Assembly (NCBI GenBank): GCA_963753165.1
Contig: CAVWBP010000008.1
Location: forward strand, 1-64,000
Direction of reading: 5' to 3'
Length of the DNA stretch: 64,000 nucleotides
DNA from: JAKLQR01 sp963753165
GTDB lineage: Bacteria; Nitrospirota; Thermodesulfovibrionia; Thermodesulfovibrionales; SM23-35
In this document: positions 16,757 to 27,100 of the stretch, piece by piece
Position numbering within the stretch: the stretch's first letter is position 1
Layout: each line of letters opens with the position of its first letter
Translations under genes and position numbers: made by a program
Notes under the pieces: generated by a model
What the model saw: the letters and a program-made list of their open reading frames with translations, nothing else
Databases searched by the model: none
Told to the model about the DNA's origin: nothing

Positions 16757-16837
16757 CTACCCCCGGGTCAACAGCCGGATGATAATATACACCAGGAACA
16801 TTACTGCTGCTGCGATGGCAAAGGTCTCTATATCCAT
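16757..16837 (-). CDS. 26-aa single-pass membrane peptide downstream of ligA
   Basis: An ATG at 16837, seven bases after the ligA stop, starts a 26-codon frame, MDIETFAIAAAVMFLVYIII then RLLTRG, ending at TAG 16757. It is a clean type-I-like micro-membrane protein: acidic N-terminus, 16-residue hydrophobic core, basic C-terminus. No Shine-Dalgarno is obvious, but coupling to ligA is possible. Such peptides often act as small subunits of membrane complexes; no partner is evident. Confidence 0.4.
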   Translation of the reverse strand: MDIETFAIAAAVMFLVYIIIRLLTRG

Positions 16838-16843
16838 TTTTCT

Positions 16844-18889
16844 CTAAAACAACCTGTCTTTTCCCTTGTATTGCGCGATCATTTCAAGCAGTTCCTCATA
16901 TGCAAGCGTCTTTATATGCAGGTTTCTCGCCTGATGGAACTTGGAACCTGGATTCTCACCGACGAGAACATAATCAGTCTTTTTTGAGACAGAAGATGCG
17001 GTATGTCCTCCGAGGCGCCGGATCATCTCCTCTATTTCATTCCTCGGCTTCGGGAGGCTGCCGGTGATGACGAAGGTGAGGCCGTCAAATGGTCTTCTCC
17101 CTTCCTCTGCAGCGACAAAATCGGGATTGCTTAACTTCATCCCAGTCTCTTTGAGAGCATCAAGAGTTTTAATGTTCTTTTCGTCGTTGAAAAACGTTGA
17201 TACAGAAAAAGAGATCTTTTCGCCCATCTGTTTTATCTGGGTAAGTTCATCCGGTTTTATATAATAAAGATTTTCAAGCGTCCTGAAGTTTTTTGCGAGA
17301 AGTTTCGCCCCGTATGCGCCCACATGAAGTATTCCGATCGCAAAAAGAAACCTGGCAAGAGTGGTACTCTTCGATCGGTTAATGGCGTCGATGAGATTCT
17401 GCGCAGACTTTTCTGCAAATCTTGGCAAAGCAAGGATATCTTCCTTTTTCAATCTATAAATGTCAACAAAATGCTTTACGAGTTCCTTCGAGCAAAGCAT
17501 TTCCACATTCTTCTCGCCAAGACCCTCTATATCCATGCCTCCCCGTGATGCAAAGTGGAAGATCTTTTCCCGGACCTGTGCGGGACAGTTCAGCCCGATG
17601 CATCGTGCGGCAACCTCACCTTCTTCCCTTGCAACCTTTGAACCACACACCGGGCAGTGTTCCGGCATGGGGAAGTGTTTCTCTTCCCCTGTCCGCTTGT
17701 CTTTGATCACCTCAAGAACATGGGGGATTACGTCTCCTGCCCGTTCGACGACAACCGTGTCTCCTATGCGGATATCTTTTCGTTCTATCTCGTCCCAATT
17801 GTGCAGGGTGGAACGGGAAACAGTTACCCCTCCTATCCTTACCGGCTCAAAAATGGCGAACGGAGTGATAACCCCTGTTCTTCCGACGCTGCCCTGAATA
17901 TCGAGTATTTTCGTAATGCCCTGGTGGGCAGTAAATTTATAGGCGATAGCCCATCGGGGTTCCCGTGTTTTCATGCCAAGCTGTTTCTGCAGATCGAAAC
18001 TGTTTACCTTCACTACGGAGCCATCAGTTTCAAAGGAGAACCCTTCCCGGTTTTCTTCGATTTCCCCGATGACCTGAATGACCCGCCCGATTCCTGTTAC
18101 GGTCTTTATGACAGTAGGGACCGGAAGCCGTGCCTTTTCAAGCCATTGCATGAATTCCCCCTGAGTCTTGAATTCGAACCCTTTCACTGAGCCGATACCG
18201 TAACAGGCCAGATGGAGTTTCCGTGAAGCGGTTATGGAAGAATCGAGCTGTCGTACCGAACCCGCAGCGGCATTCCGCGGGTTCGCAAAGACGGGCTCCC
18301 CTTTTTCTTCCCGGTCTTTATTTAACTGTTCAAAATCACGGATATCCATATAGATTTCACCGCGAATATCAATTTCGTCCGGCACGCTGCCGTCATACGA
18401 AATTTTTATCGGAATGGATTTTATCGTCCTTATATTCCGTGTCACCTCTTCACCCTGATATCCGTCTCCCCTTGTTGAGGCCTTGTACAGCAGTCCTTTC
18501 CTGTAAGTCAGCTCAATCGCAAGGCCGTCATATTTAGGCTCCACAGTGTATTCGATATCCTGATCGGATTTCAGAAGCCTTTTGATCCTTTTGTCGAATT
18601 CAACCATGTTTTCCTGTGTGAAAGCGTTGTCCAGGGACAGCATGGGTTCCGTATGCTTTACCTTCTCAAACTTTTCGAGGGGCGGTGCGCCGACCCTCTG
18701 GGTAGGCGAATCGGGAAGGACATAGTGATGCTTCTCTTCAAGATGCTTGAGGTGGAAATACCTCCGGTCGTACTCTTCGTCCGAAATTACCGGTGAATCA
18801 AGGACATAATATCTGTAGCAGTGGTCATTGAGTTCCTGAACGAGTTTCTCGATTTCGTTTTTGATGGTATCGGGTATTTTGTCAGTCAT
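16844..18889 (-). CDS. ligA: NAD-dependent DNA ligase
   Basis: Seals nicks during replication and repair using NAD. Domains in order: Ia (HCYRYYVLDSPVISDEEYD, NMN binding), adenylation domain with the lysine nucleophile in VEPKYDGLAIE (about residue 118), OB fold, Cys4 zinc finger (CPVCGSK ... CIGLNCPAQ, about 408-435), helix-hairpin-helix repeats and a C-terminal BRCT domain (about 592-670). Length 681 aa is standard. The start overlaps the end of the cinA-like gene by 8 bases. Confidence 0.97.
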   Translation of the reverse strand: MTDKIPDTIKNEIEKLVQELNDHCYRYYVLDSPVISDEEYDRRYFHLKHLEEKHHYVLPDSPTQRVGAPPLEKFEKVKHTEPMLSLDNAFTQENMVEFDKRIKRLLKSDQDIEYTVEPKYDGLAIELTYRKGLLYKASTRGDGYQGEEVTRNIRTIKSIPIKISYDGSVPDEIDIRGEIYMDIRDFEQLNKDREEKGEPVFANPRNAAAGSVRQLDSSITASRKLHLACYGIGSVKGFEFKTQGEFMQWLEKARLPVPTVIKTVTGIGRVIQVIGEIEENREGFSFETDGSVVKVNSFDLQKQLGMKTREPRWAIAYKFTAHQGITKILDIQGSVGRTGVITPFAIFEPVRIGGVTVSRSTLHNWDEIERKDIRIGDTVVVERAGDVIPHVLEVIKDKRTGEEKHFPMPEHCPVCGSKVAREEGEVAARCIGLNCPAQVREKIFHFASRGGMDIEGLGEKNVEMLCSKELVKHFVDIYRLKKEDILALPRFAEKSAQNLIDAINRSKSTTLARFLFAIGILHVGAYGAKLLAKNFRTLENLYYIKPDELTQIKQMGEKISFSVSTFFNDEKNIKTLDALKETGMKLSNPDFVAAEEGRRPFDGLTFVITGSLPKPRNEIEEMIRRLGGHTASSVSKKTDYVLVGENPGSKFHQARNLHIKTLAYEELLEMIAQYKGKDRLF

Positions 18890-19373
18890 TGCTGCTTCCC
18901 ACTATTTCGAGAAGGAGCATAAGCGCCTCACGCGCTGCGTTATCCCTGTTGCCCTCTCTGTTGCCTGTTAGTCTCAGTTCCTTTGCGGATGTTTCCCCTT
19001 TTCGGCTTACCGCAATATAGACCAGCCCTTTTTCTTTTCCTTCAAGCACCTCGGGCCCAAGGTTGCCGGTCGTTGCGACCGCGAAATCCGTGTTGGACAG
19101 GGCGCGCATTTTTTCAGACATTTCCCGTGCCGTCTGCTCGCTCACCACACCGTAGCTGGCAAGTGTACTGGAAGAGACACCGATAAGCTTCTCTTTCATC
19201 GCCGCAGCATAGGTGACTGCGCCGGCGATAAAAAAGCTGCTTGCCCCCGGCGGTGAGGTGAGCGCATGGCTGATTAGTCCGCCGGTGCATGATTCTGCCA
19301 CTGAAAGGGTAAGCCCTTTCCTTTGAAATACTTCGTGGACTTCGCGGGCGACTCTCTCAAGTTCCTTATCCAT
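18882..19373 (-). CDS. nicotinamide-nucleotide amidohydrolase (CinA C-terminal family)
   Basis: Stand-alone CinA C-terminal domain (PncC type), which deamidates NMN to NaMN. Start placed at 19373 (MDKELERVAREVHEVF); upstream codons in the same frame look non-native. Signature AESCTGGLISHALTSPPGASSFF (about 26-48), VTYAAAMKEKLIGV and ATTGNLGPE are present. Length 163 aa is normal. Its placement just upstream of ligA is meaningful: NAD-dependent ligation releases NMN, which PncC recycles. Confidence 0.9.
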   Translation of the reverse strand: MDKELERVAREVHEVFQRKGLTLSVAESCTGGLISHALTSPPGASSFFIAGAVTYAAAMKEKLIGVSSSTLASYGVVSEQTAREMSEKMRALSNTDFAVATTGNLGPEVLEGKEKGLVYIAVSRKGETSAKELRLTGNREGNRDNAAREALMLLLEIVGSSND

Positions 19374-19476
19374 CGGAGTAATTATAGAAAAGTTTATCAG
19401 AGAAGGGCAAAAAAAGATTTGCCCTGTACAAATGCGCATTGCCTAATCATGCCTCTGTGGGCAAAAATAGACTATC

Positions 19477-20382
19477 ATGAAGATACTCCTTGTTCTGGTT
19501 TTCTTCTTTTTATGCGTGTCTATTCTCTCTGCCGGGGAAACACAGTCTCTGCAGACGAATGAGGTGGAGGTGCTGTACCTGGAGTCTCAAAACCGCATAT
19601 CACAGGAGGTGGCAGCGTTATACCCTGTTGTCCGGAATGAACTTGAACGGGATTTCGGCTGGAAAATAGATTTCAGGCCTGTGGTAGTCCTCGCCGACAA
19701 CACCGACAGGTTCAGGAGCATGACAGGAAGTGATGTGGTGATTGCCCTCGCAGTCCCCGGCAGGAACCTGATTGTCCTTGATACTGCAAGGGTGTATACC
19801 AAGCCTTTTACTCTGAAAACGACGCTCAAACATGAAGTCTGTCATCTCCTTCTGCACCGGTATATTGAGTCCGAAAATCTGCCCCGGTGGCTGGATGAAG
19901 GCGTTTGCCAGTGGGCAAGCGGAGGGATATCAGAACTTATGGCTGAGCCCGGAGGCAGGGGGCTTGCAAATGCTGTCATATCCGGCAGGTTAATCGACAT
20001 GAGAGCGCTCGAAAGTTTCCCGCGGGACGACCGCAATCTGGTGCTTGCCTATGAAGAGAGTAAAAGTTTCATTGAATTTATAGAGAGCGATTTCGGGAGG
20101 GAGGGAATTTTATCCATATTGAGATATTTGAAGGACGGGCGTCCGATCGAAGAATCAATCCGGGGAGCCCTTGACCTCTCAATGCATGAACTCGAATTCC
20201 GGTGGCATGCTTCTCTGAAAACGAAATACACATGGGTTTCGTATCTGAGCTCCCATATCTATACGATACTTTTTGTTTTTGCAACTCTCGTTATGATTTA
20301 CGGGTTTGTCCGGTTCCTGCAACGGAAAAGGGCATATGTTGACGAGGAAGAGAGTGACGAGATCAGGGATCAAGAACCGTAA
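19477..20382 (+). CDS. membrane-anchored MA-family (gluzincin) metallopeptidase-like protein
   Basis: N-terminal signal sequence (ILLVLVFFFLCVSILSAG), zinc-binding HEVCH at about residue 126 with a following LPRWLDEGVCQW that supplies the glutamate of the peptidase MA-like family. A C-terminal membrane helix (IYTILFVFATLVMIYGFV) is followed by a charged cytoplasmic tail. It is therefore a periplasmic, tail-anchored protease-like protein. Targets unknown. Monocistronic, 301 aa. Confidence 0.8.
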   Translation: MKILLVLVFFFLCVSILSAGETQSLQTNEVEVLYLESQNRISQEVAALYPVVRNELERDFGWKIDFRPVVVLADNTDRFRSMTGSDVVIALAVPGRNLIVLDTARVYTKPFTLKTTLKHEVCHLLLHRYIESENLPRWLDEGVCQWASGGISELMAEPGGRGLANAVISGRLIDMRALESFPRDDRNLVLAYEESKSFIEFIESDFGREGILSILRYLKDGRPIEESIRGALDLSMHELEFRWHASLKTKYTWVSYLSSHIYTILFVFATLVMIYGFVRFLQRKRAYVDEEESDEIRDQEP

Positions 20383-20436
20383 GTAAATTCAATCCTTCGA
20401 TGAAGCCCACTGAGTATCATTGGGAAAAAATTCGTG

Positions 20437-20442
20437 TATAAT
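20437..20442 (+). promoter_or_regulatory. -10 element, predicted leaderless transcript
   Basis: TATAAT ends exactly 6 bases before ATG 20449, so the transcript should begin at the start codon. No ribosome binding site is seen. Confidence 0.45.
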
Positions 20443-20448
20443 GTATCC

Positions 20449-20832
20449 ATGAATAGATATATGCGTTTCGGGAGATTCCTCGTCGAACATGGAATTATTG
20501 ATGCTCTGGATATCATAAAAGCACGGTTACTTCAGAAAAAGAATAATCTGAAGATGGGCGAACTTGCCAGGGCGAAGGGGTGGATCACTGAAGAGGATGT
20601 CTTGAAAATCCTGATCCTTCAGGAGGAAACCGATGAAAAATTCGGCGTCATTGCGATGAAAGAGAAATTTCTCGCGAAGGAACAAGTTGAAGCGCTTTTG
20701 AAAGAGCAGGAGGATTCCTACATATTGTTCGGGGAGGCACTCATACATTTAGGAGTTCTCTCAGAAGGAGAAGTCATGACGCAACTCAGGGAATTCAACA
20801 AGCTGAAGGTACAAAGCCAGCTTCAGGTATAG
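20449..20832 (+). CDS. MshEN/GspE-N-like repeat protein
   Basis: A 127-aa soluble protein made of three to four degenerate repeats of the type G..L...G.I....V (GRFLVEHGIID, GELARAKGWITEEDV, FGVIAMKEKFLAKEQV, FGEALIHLGVLSEGEV). These resemble the MshEN-type N-terminal domains of pilus assembly ATPases, which can bind c-di-GMP. It has no ATPase domain. It converges on pilT and probably belongs to the same pilus or motility system. Start at 20449 is preferred over GTG 20434, which overlaps the -10 box. Confidence 0.65.
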   Translation: MNRYMRFGRFLVEHGIIDALDIIKARLLQKKNNLKMGELARAKGWITEEDVLKILILQEETDEKFGVIAMKEKFLAKEQVEALLKEQEDSYILFGEALIHLGVLSEGEVMTQLREFNKLKVQSQLQV

Positions 20833-20865
20833 GACAGGCAGAGACGAATCCTCCGGTGAGACCAC

Positions 20866-21925
20866 TCAAGTTTTAAGAAATTTTTCGAACGTCTTTTTGT
20901 CATTCGCTTTTATATATGCTTCTTCAGGGGAAACAATTTTCTGCATAAGAAGGTCCATAATGGCCTGGTCAAGCAGCTGCATGCCATCGGCTTTTGACAT
21001 CTGCATGACCGAAGGCATCTGAAACGTCTTCCCTTCCCTGATCAGATTGGCAATGGCCACATTCGCAAAAAGAATCTCAATCGCCGCTATTCTTCCGGGT
21101 TTATCGGCCCGTTTCAGAAGCTGCTGGGCAATGACCCCTTTCAGAGACTCTGAAAGCATGGACCGTATTTGTGCCTGCTGGCCTGCGGGAAAGGCGTCGA
21201 TGACCCTGTCTACGGTTTTCGCTGCAGAGCTTGTGTGAAGCGTTCCGAATACAAGGTGTCCGGTCTCTGCTGCGGTAATCGCGAGTTCTATGGTTTCGAG
21301 GTCCCTCATTTCCCCCACAAGGATGACATCGGGGTCCTCTCTCAGGGCAGCTCTCAATGCGGCAGTGAAGGAAGCGGTGTGACTGGATATTTCCCTCTGA
21401 TTTACGAGGCAGCCCTTATTGTGGTGCACAAATTCGATAGGATCTTCGACAGTGAGGATATGGTCCTTTCTGTTCTGGTTGATAAAATCAATGAGGGCGG
21501 CGAGCGTGGTGGATTTCCCGCTTCCTGTCGGACCTGTTACGAGAACCAGCCCCCTGCTCAGGTTTGCAAACCTGAGAATCTGTTTCGGCAATGCCAGCTC
21601 TTCAACGCTGAGAATAGTAGTGGGGATCACCCTGAAAACCGCGCCCAACCCTCTTTTTTGTACGAAGTAATTCGCCCTGAATCGCGCCAGCGACGGGATT
21701 TCATACGCAAAATCCAGATCCCTGGTCTCCAGAAAATACTTTCTTCTGATCATCGGAAAGTAATTCGAAGAGAAGGGCTTTTAAAATATCATCAGTGAGA
21801 ACCTGATACGGCATCTCCTCAAGTTCACCGTGTTTTCTTATCAATGGCTTGGAGCCGACGCTTAAATGCAGATCACTCGCATTTTTGTCGATCATATACT
21901 TAAAAAAAGCGTCTATTTTGGCCAT
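20866..21925 (-). pseudogene. pilT: pilT, twitching-motility ATPase, with a single-base frameshift
   Basis: Type IV pilus retraction ATPase. The N-terminal part begins at 21925 (MAKIDAFFKYMIDKNASDLHL) and runs to KKVF; the frame then breaks. Continuing at LETRDLDFAYEIPSLARFR in the next frame gives Walker A GPTGSGKSTT, the Asp box, Walker B VGEMRDLETI and His-box FGTLHTSSA, ending at 20866. The break is one extra base in the A4/T4 run at 21734-21737. Without it the protein would be about 352 aa, a normal PilT. A true pseudogene, phase variation or a read error are all possible. The start overlaps the MshEN-zinc gene. Confidence 0.88.
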
Positions 21926-22995
21926 GGGATATTCTTCTCAGTTCTCTGCTTCAGTTCATCGGAGGAATGCAAACCCTCCAGTTTTTCAGTGAACTCATAC
22001 CCGAGTTCACTGCAGGTGACACAGCCTGCTCCGTTACAGTTCCCGCATATCCGGGGAACAGCTATTCTGACGAAGTAATTGCTGAAATCCTCCGGCGCCG
22101 AATCCGGTGTAAATACTGTGTTTTCAGAACATGAGGGAATCTTTTTCGTTGCAAGAAACGGGTAGCCCTGGACAGGAACAGGAGAATGAAACATCCGGGG
22201 AAGTCCTTGCATTTGAGAGTCAGTAAATGCCGTACCATCCGGATGGAATAAGCCGAAGGTCCCAAGGATTGCCGGACCTTTCAAGGTGTCAATTCTGTTT
22301 ATGAGGGGATAAATTGAGAACATTAAGCCGGTTTCATTGGTATACAGATCAAAGAGAAAAGCGATGTCGAGAGATTCAAATGCCTCGAATATCTGCTCTT
22401 TTGTATAGGTCTCCCTGAGGACTCCCATATTTTTAACAATGCCGTATCCGAATGCGTGTATCTCGCAGGCATGTTCACCGAGCAGAAAATCGAGGCGGTA
22501 GAAACAGGTTCCCTCTATTTTCCCCACTATGTCTTTGATATATTGAACAAGCGACGGGATGCCTGCTCTCCTGAAAAAGTGCTTCAGTGTTTCTTCAATC
22601 TTCTCGCCGTTCCCGGATGAAAGGCATATTTTTTTACTGCTCGATGCCTCTATGGATTCAAGCACCTCTCTGTTCAGCGGGTCATCGGTGACTACTGCAA
22701 TCTCATCGTCTGTTTCATATAAAGGCAGAATCCTGTTTCGTATCAGGAGTTCTTCAGGAAATTTATGGATCAGTCCCGCATCCAGGGAGATGTTTTCTAC
22801 AATGACAAAAGGTATATCAAGCTGCTTGCTCAGCACCCATTCGATATCGTCTCGTGTGACTTTGCCGAGTTTTATTAATGTTTCACCGAGACGCAGGTTG
22901 AACTGTTTCTGGAGCGCAAGGCCTTCTTCAAGGTCATCATTGCTTATTTTCCCGAAATCGATGAGAAGTTCGCCTATATTTTTCTTCTTATACAT
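21913..22995 (-). CDS. MshEN-domain protein with C-terminal zinc-ribbon, no ATPase
   Basis: Residues 1-150 match the N-terminal domain of GspE/PilB-type ATPases (IGELLIDFGKISNDDLEEGL, RLGETLIKLGKVTRDDIEWVLS, then VVTDDPLN). The middle 170 residues are unfamiliar. The C-terminus has CGNCNGAGCVTC (about 328), a four-cysteine zinc ribbon reminiscent of the one in PilB/GspE, but there is no Walker A. It overlaps pilT by 13 bases, so the two are cotranscribed and probably work together in pilus control, perhaps as a c-di-GMP sensor. Confidence 0.7.
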   Translation of the reverse strand: MYKKKNIGELLIDFGKISNDDLEEGLALQKQFNLRLGETLIKLGKVTRDDIEWVLSKQLDIPFVIVENISLDAGLIHKFPEELLIRNRILPLYETDDEIAVVTDDPLNREVLESIEASSSKKICLSSGNGEKIEETLKHFFRRAGIPSLVQYIKDIVGKIEGTCFYRLDFLLGEHACEIHAFGYGIVKNMGVLRETYTKEQIFEAFESLDIAFLFDLYTNETGLMFSIYPLINRIDTLKGPAILGTFGLFHPDGTAFTDSQMQGLPRMFHSPVPVQGYPFLATKKIPSCSENTVFTPDSAPEDFSNYFVRIAVPRICGNCNGAGCVTCSELGYEFTEKLEGLHSSDELKQRTEKNIPWPK

Positions 22996-23084
22996 TCCCA
23001 GTGCCCTGTATGTTAATGATATAGGGCATAAGGGAGACTGTCAAGAAATCGATGGTATAGAGTAGAGTCTGTCCATTAAGTATA

Positions 23085-23175
23085 GAACCACCCTCTCCCT
23101 TACCCTCTCCCCTCAAGGGAGAGGATAGTGAATATGCCCCTCCCTTGAGGGGAGGGGTTGGGGAGGGTGTAATTA
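23085..23175. repeat. CTCC-type palindromic repeat
   Basis: Arms CCTCTCCCCTCAAGGGAG and CCCCTCCCTTGAGGGGAGGG with GTTGGGGAGGGTGT, part of the family also at 28374-28457 and 59503-59587. Confidence 0.65.
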
Positions 23176-23271
23176 AGATAGAGTGTATACACAGCAGATG
23201 CAAAGTAGACGGTACAGGGGATACCGGACATGACACTTATGCCGGATGCCCCTGTTGATGATGAATTTTGT

Positions 23272-23350
<79 letters not shown>

Positions 23351-23360
23351 AATGTGCGGT

Positions 23361-24071
23361 TCAATATTTAAGGATATCCAGATAACTGGCGATATCTTTT
23401 TCTTCCTGGCCTTTCACCTGTATTTTTTTGTTTTTGAAGTCCTGGCTGGCTTTTTCCCTGTCCCCTTTATAGAGGGGATCGAATTCTATCGCAGAGGTCA
23501 TCGCAGTGGCTGCATCACCATACATGCCCTGTGCATTATAGGTGAGCGCCATCCCGTAATACGGCAGGTGAAAGGTTGAATAGCGCCGTATTGAATCCTT
23601 GAAGGCATCAAGGGCCAGGTCGTATCGTGCAAGTTTATAATATACCATGCCGAGATTATACAATGCCATGGCCTGATTCCGGTAAAAGGGATTTGATATC
23701 GCCGTCCTGTATGATTCAATGGCTTTGTTGTATTCCCCCATCTTCGCATATGCATTCCCGATGTTTGTATAAGCCTCTGCATAGTCCTCGTCGTACTTCA
23801 GCGCCTTCTTGAAATGTTCCACAGCCTTTGGATAATCTTCGAGTTTCGAGAGATATATGATGCCCAGTGCGTTATGGATCTGTTTGTCGTAGGGATTCAA
23901 TTCCAGGGCTTTCTGAAGTTCGACATAGGCAGGCTGGATATTGTTGTCATGGAAATATGACATGCCGATCTGATAATGGAAGTATGCCTGTTTCTGGTCT
24001 TCCTGCGATACAGAAGCGCAGGCACAGAGCACAGTGATCAGAAAAAAAATCAGAATGATTTTTTTGTTCAT
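23361..24071 (-). CDS. TPR-repeat lipoprotein (PilF/PilW-like)
   Basis: Start at 24071 (MNKKIILIFFLITVLCAC) has GGAG 10 bases upstream and gives a lipobox VLCAC with Cys near residue 18. About five tetratricopeptide repeats follow (for example YFHYQIGMSYFHDN, IHNALGIIYLSK, AYTNIGNAYAKMG, ALYNLGMVYYKLARYD). The 236-aa size and layout fit PilF-type pilotins that assist type IV pilus secretin assembly. pilT lies 1.4 kb downstream, consistent with but not proof of that role. Confidence 0.78.
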   Translation of the reverse strand: MNKKIILIFFLITVLCACASVSQEDQKQAYFHYQIGMSYFHDNNIQPAYVELQKALELNPYDKQIHNALGIIYLSKLEDYPKAVEHFKKALKYDEDYAEAYTNIGNAYAKMGEYNKAIESYRTAISNPFYRNQAMALYNLGMVYYKLARYDLALDAFKDSIRRYSTFHLPYYGMALTYNAQGMYGDAATAMTSAIEFDPLYKGDREKASQDFKNKKIQVKGQEEKDIASYLDILKY

Positions 24072-24118
24072 CCCTTCCCTTCTCCTTCTTAAATATCTCT
24101 TAAAGGTATCAGAAACCA

Positions 24119-27100
24119 TTATACAAGTAAAGGCCGTTTTGTATCGAGCTCGAACAGGATTGCCGAAACTGCACGGAGAATATCCTTGCGCGCTATGCCT
24201 TTCAGGTTCACTTCGAAACCGTCCGGAAGAAACCGGATTGTCCTGTCACGATTCTCTTGCAGTGCGAATATGTCCCCGGGCTCAACGGTCGTTTCAGGAG
24301 AGAAGAGCACCATGATTTTTTCATTCGCCTCCTGAATTTTTGTGATGAGCAGTTTTCTGGCGATAATTTTCAGGCTCATGATAGCAACGAGATTCTCCGC
24401 CTCTTGCGGTATCTTCCCGAAGCGGTCCTCAAGTTCCGTGGCAACAGATTTCACCGACTCTTCCGTTCTGCACGAAGCGATCTTCCGGTAGGCGCTTAAC
24501 CGAACAGTCATGTCATCAATATACTCTTCCGGAATAAAGGCATCGACCCGGAGATTGATTGACGGGTCGAACTCTTCTTCTATTGGAACTCCCTTCAGTT
24601 CCGCAACTGCTTTTTCGAGCATCTCCATGTAAAGATCAAACCCGACTGCATGGATATGTCCTGACTGTTCAGCGCCGAGCAGGTTCCCTGCCCCTCTGAT
24701 TTCAAGGTCCTTTAGTGCAAGCCTGAACCCTGCGCCGAGATAGCTCATCTCCTGCAACGCCTGCAGCCTTTTTCTTGCGACCTCAGTGATGCTGTCCTCG
24801 CCGGGGATGAGAAAATAGGCATATGCCCTCACATTGCCTCTGCCGACGCGCCCCCTGAGCTGATAAAGGTCCGCAAGCCCCATGGCGTCAGCCCTGTTGA
24901 TAATGATAGTGTTTGCTGTCGGTATATCGAGTCCCGAGCCTATGATTGCGGTTGAGACGAGCACATCGAGAGTATGCTCATAGAATGCAAGCATGACCTT
25001 TTCGAGTTCCTTCTCTGTCATCTGTCCGTGTGCGACGGCGATTCGCGCAGCAGGGAGCAGCTTCCCGAGGTGACCGGAAATTTTATCGATATCCTTTATT
25101 CTGTTATGGACAAAAAATACCTGCCCGTTCCGTGCGAGCTCTTTGCTTACCGCGTCTCTGATGAGTTCTTCATGAAACACAGAAATGACGCTTTTGACCG
25201 CGAGCCTCTCTTCAGGGGGCGTCTCGATCAGACTCATATCTCTGATATCCGAAAGCGCCATAGAGAGTGTCCGGGGTATCGGAGTTGCAGTGAGTGTGAC
25301 CACGTCGACGCCTTTTTTCAGTTCCTTGATCTTTTCTTTCTGTCTCACCCCGAAGCGGTGTTCTTCATCGATGACAAGGAGCCCAAGCCTGTGGAACAGG
25401 ATGTCCTTGCCGAGAAGGCTCTGTGTTCCGATAAGAATGTCGATATCCCCGTTTGCGAGGGCTTTCCCTGTTTCTTTCTGTTCCCTCCCGGGCTTGAACC
25501 TGCTAAGATAGTCGACCTTCACAGGGAATGCCGCAAACCGGGCCGTGAAGGTTCTGTAATGCTGTTCGCAGAGTATGGTTGTGGGGACAAGGACTGCCAC
25601 CTGGCACCCGTCGTATACTGCCTTGAATGCAGCCCTCATCGCAACTTCTGTCTTTCCGTATCCGACATCGCCGCAGATGAGTCTGTCCATCGGTTTTTCC
25701 GATTCCATGTCCTGTTTAATGTCCTCTATGGACTTTGTCTGATCGGGTGTTTCTTCATAGGGGAAAAAGCTGTCGAATTCCTTATGGAGTTCAGTGTCGG
25801 AACTGAACGAAACCCCTTTGATCACCTCCCGTGCCGCATAGAGCGTGACGAGCTTCTCTGCCATCTCGCGTATCTTCTTTTTTACCTTCTCCCTGGTATG
25901 CTGCCATGTTTTTCCGCCAAGCCTGTCGATTTTGGGGACGATGCCTTCCTCAGTATGGAATTTATGGATCCGGTTGATGTTTTGCAGGGGAATATACAGT
26001 CTTCCGCCTTCGTATGAGATAAGCAGAAGGTCTTCTTTGACCCCTTCCGTAGTCTGTGTGTATAAACCGTGGAATCTGCCTATTCCATGGTCTTTATGGA
26101 CCACGAAGTCACCCGGTCTCAGGTCATCGAGTGAAGTAAGCAGTTTTGAAACTCTTGATTTTCTGATTGGACGGTATCCCGGTCTTTCCCCGAAGAGTTC
26201 TTTCTCAGTCAGAACCAGCAATCCCGGGGCAAAAAACCCGGAGGAGAGGCAGCCGATGGACATGGAAACAACCCCTTCGTATGAAAAGATTTCCCTATGA
26301 GCAATAAGGGGCGCTATGATGCCGCCTTCCTGGAGGATATCTCTCGTCCGGTCGGCCTGACCCTGTGAAGAAGCAACGAGAATAATCCTGTTTTCTCTCA
26401 TCAGGGCTTTGATGCCGCGGTGCAGTTCCTCTAAATTCTTTCTCTCCCGGGGCAGAATCCCAATCCCTTGCAGGGAGAGTGTTCCTGCATCATGACCGGG
26501 GCCGGCTATAGAGTATCGCGAAAGAAAAACGCTGTTGTCCGGGAAATTCTCTCTCTCCTGGAGCGAATCGGAAAAAAAGCACCGGGCTCCTTTCATCGTT
26601 TCAAGAAGAGGATCCCCTTCAGGTGTGTCTTCGGACGGGAAAATCAGCGCGTGGGGCGCCTCTTCGCCTGACCGCTGCGTATCGATATCGAAGGTTCTTA
26701 TATGTTCGATCACATCCCCGAAGAACTCTATCCGGAGCGGGGCTTCTGCCGTGGAGGGGAAGATATCGATAAGCCATCCGTGGCGGCTGTATTCACCCTG
26801 TTCCGTAACGAGCGGAACTTTTCTGTACCCAGTCTTCTCCAGTTTCATCTCGATCTCTGCTCTTCCCATCTCCTGACCCATGGCAAGAGGGATGATGTTC
26901 TCCCGAACCTGTTCTCCGGACCAGAGTGATGTCTCAAGGTTTGGAAAAGAAGTCACGAGTGAACGAACTTCACTGAGGGAGAAGATCGTCTGCGCACGTT
27001 CACCGGAGACCGGAGAGCCATCTGATTCAGGAAGGAAAAGGACAGGGTCCCTTTGCAGCGCTTCCCTGAAAAAAATGATATCTCCATGGAGCTCCCGGGC

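Noticed and set aside
24974..26017. 347-aa plus-strand frame opposite mfd
   Set aside because: Cys- and His-rich antisense shadow of mfd with no ribosome binding site; mfd helicase motifs are unambiguous.
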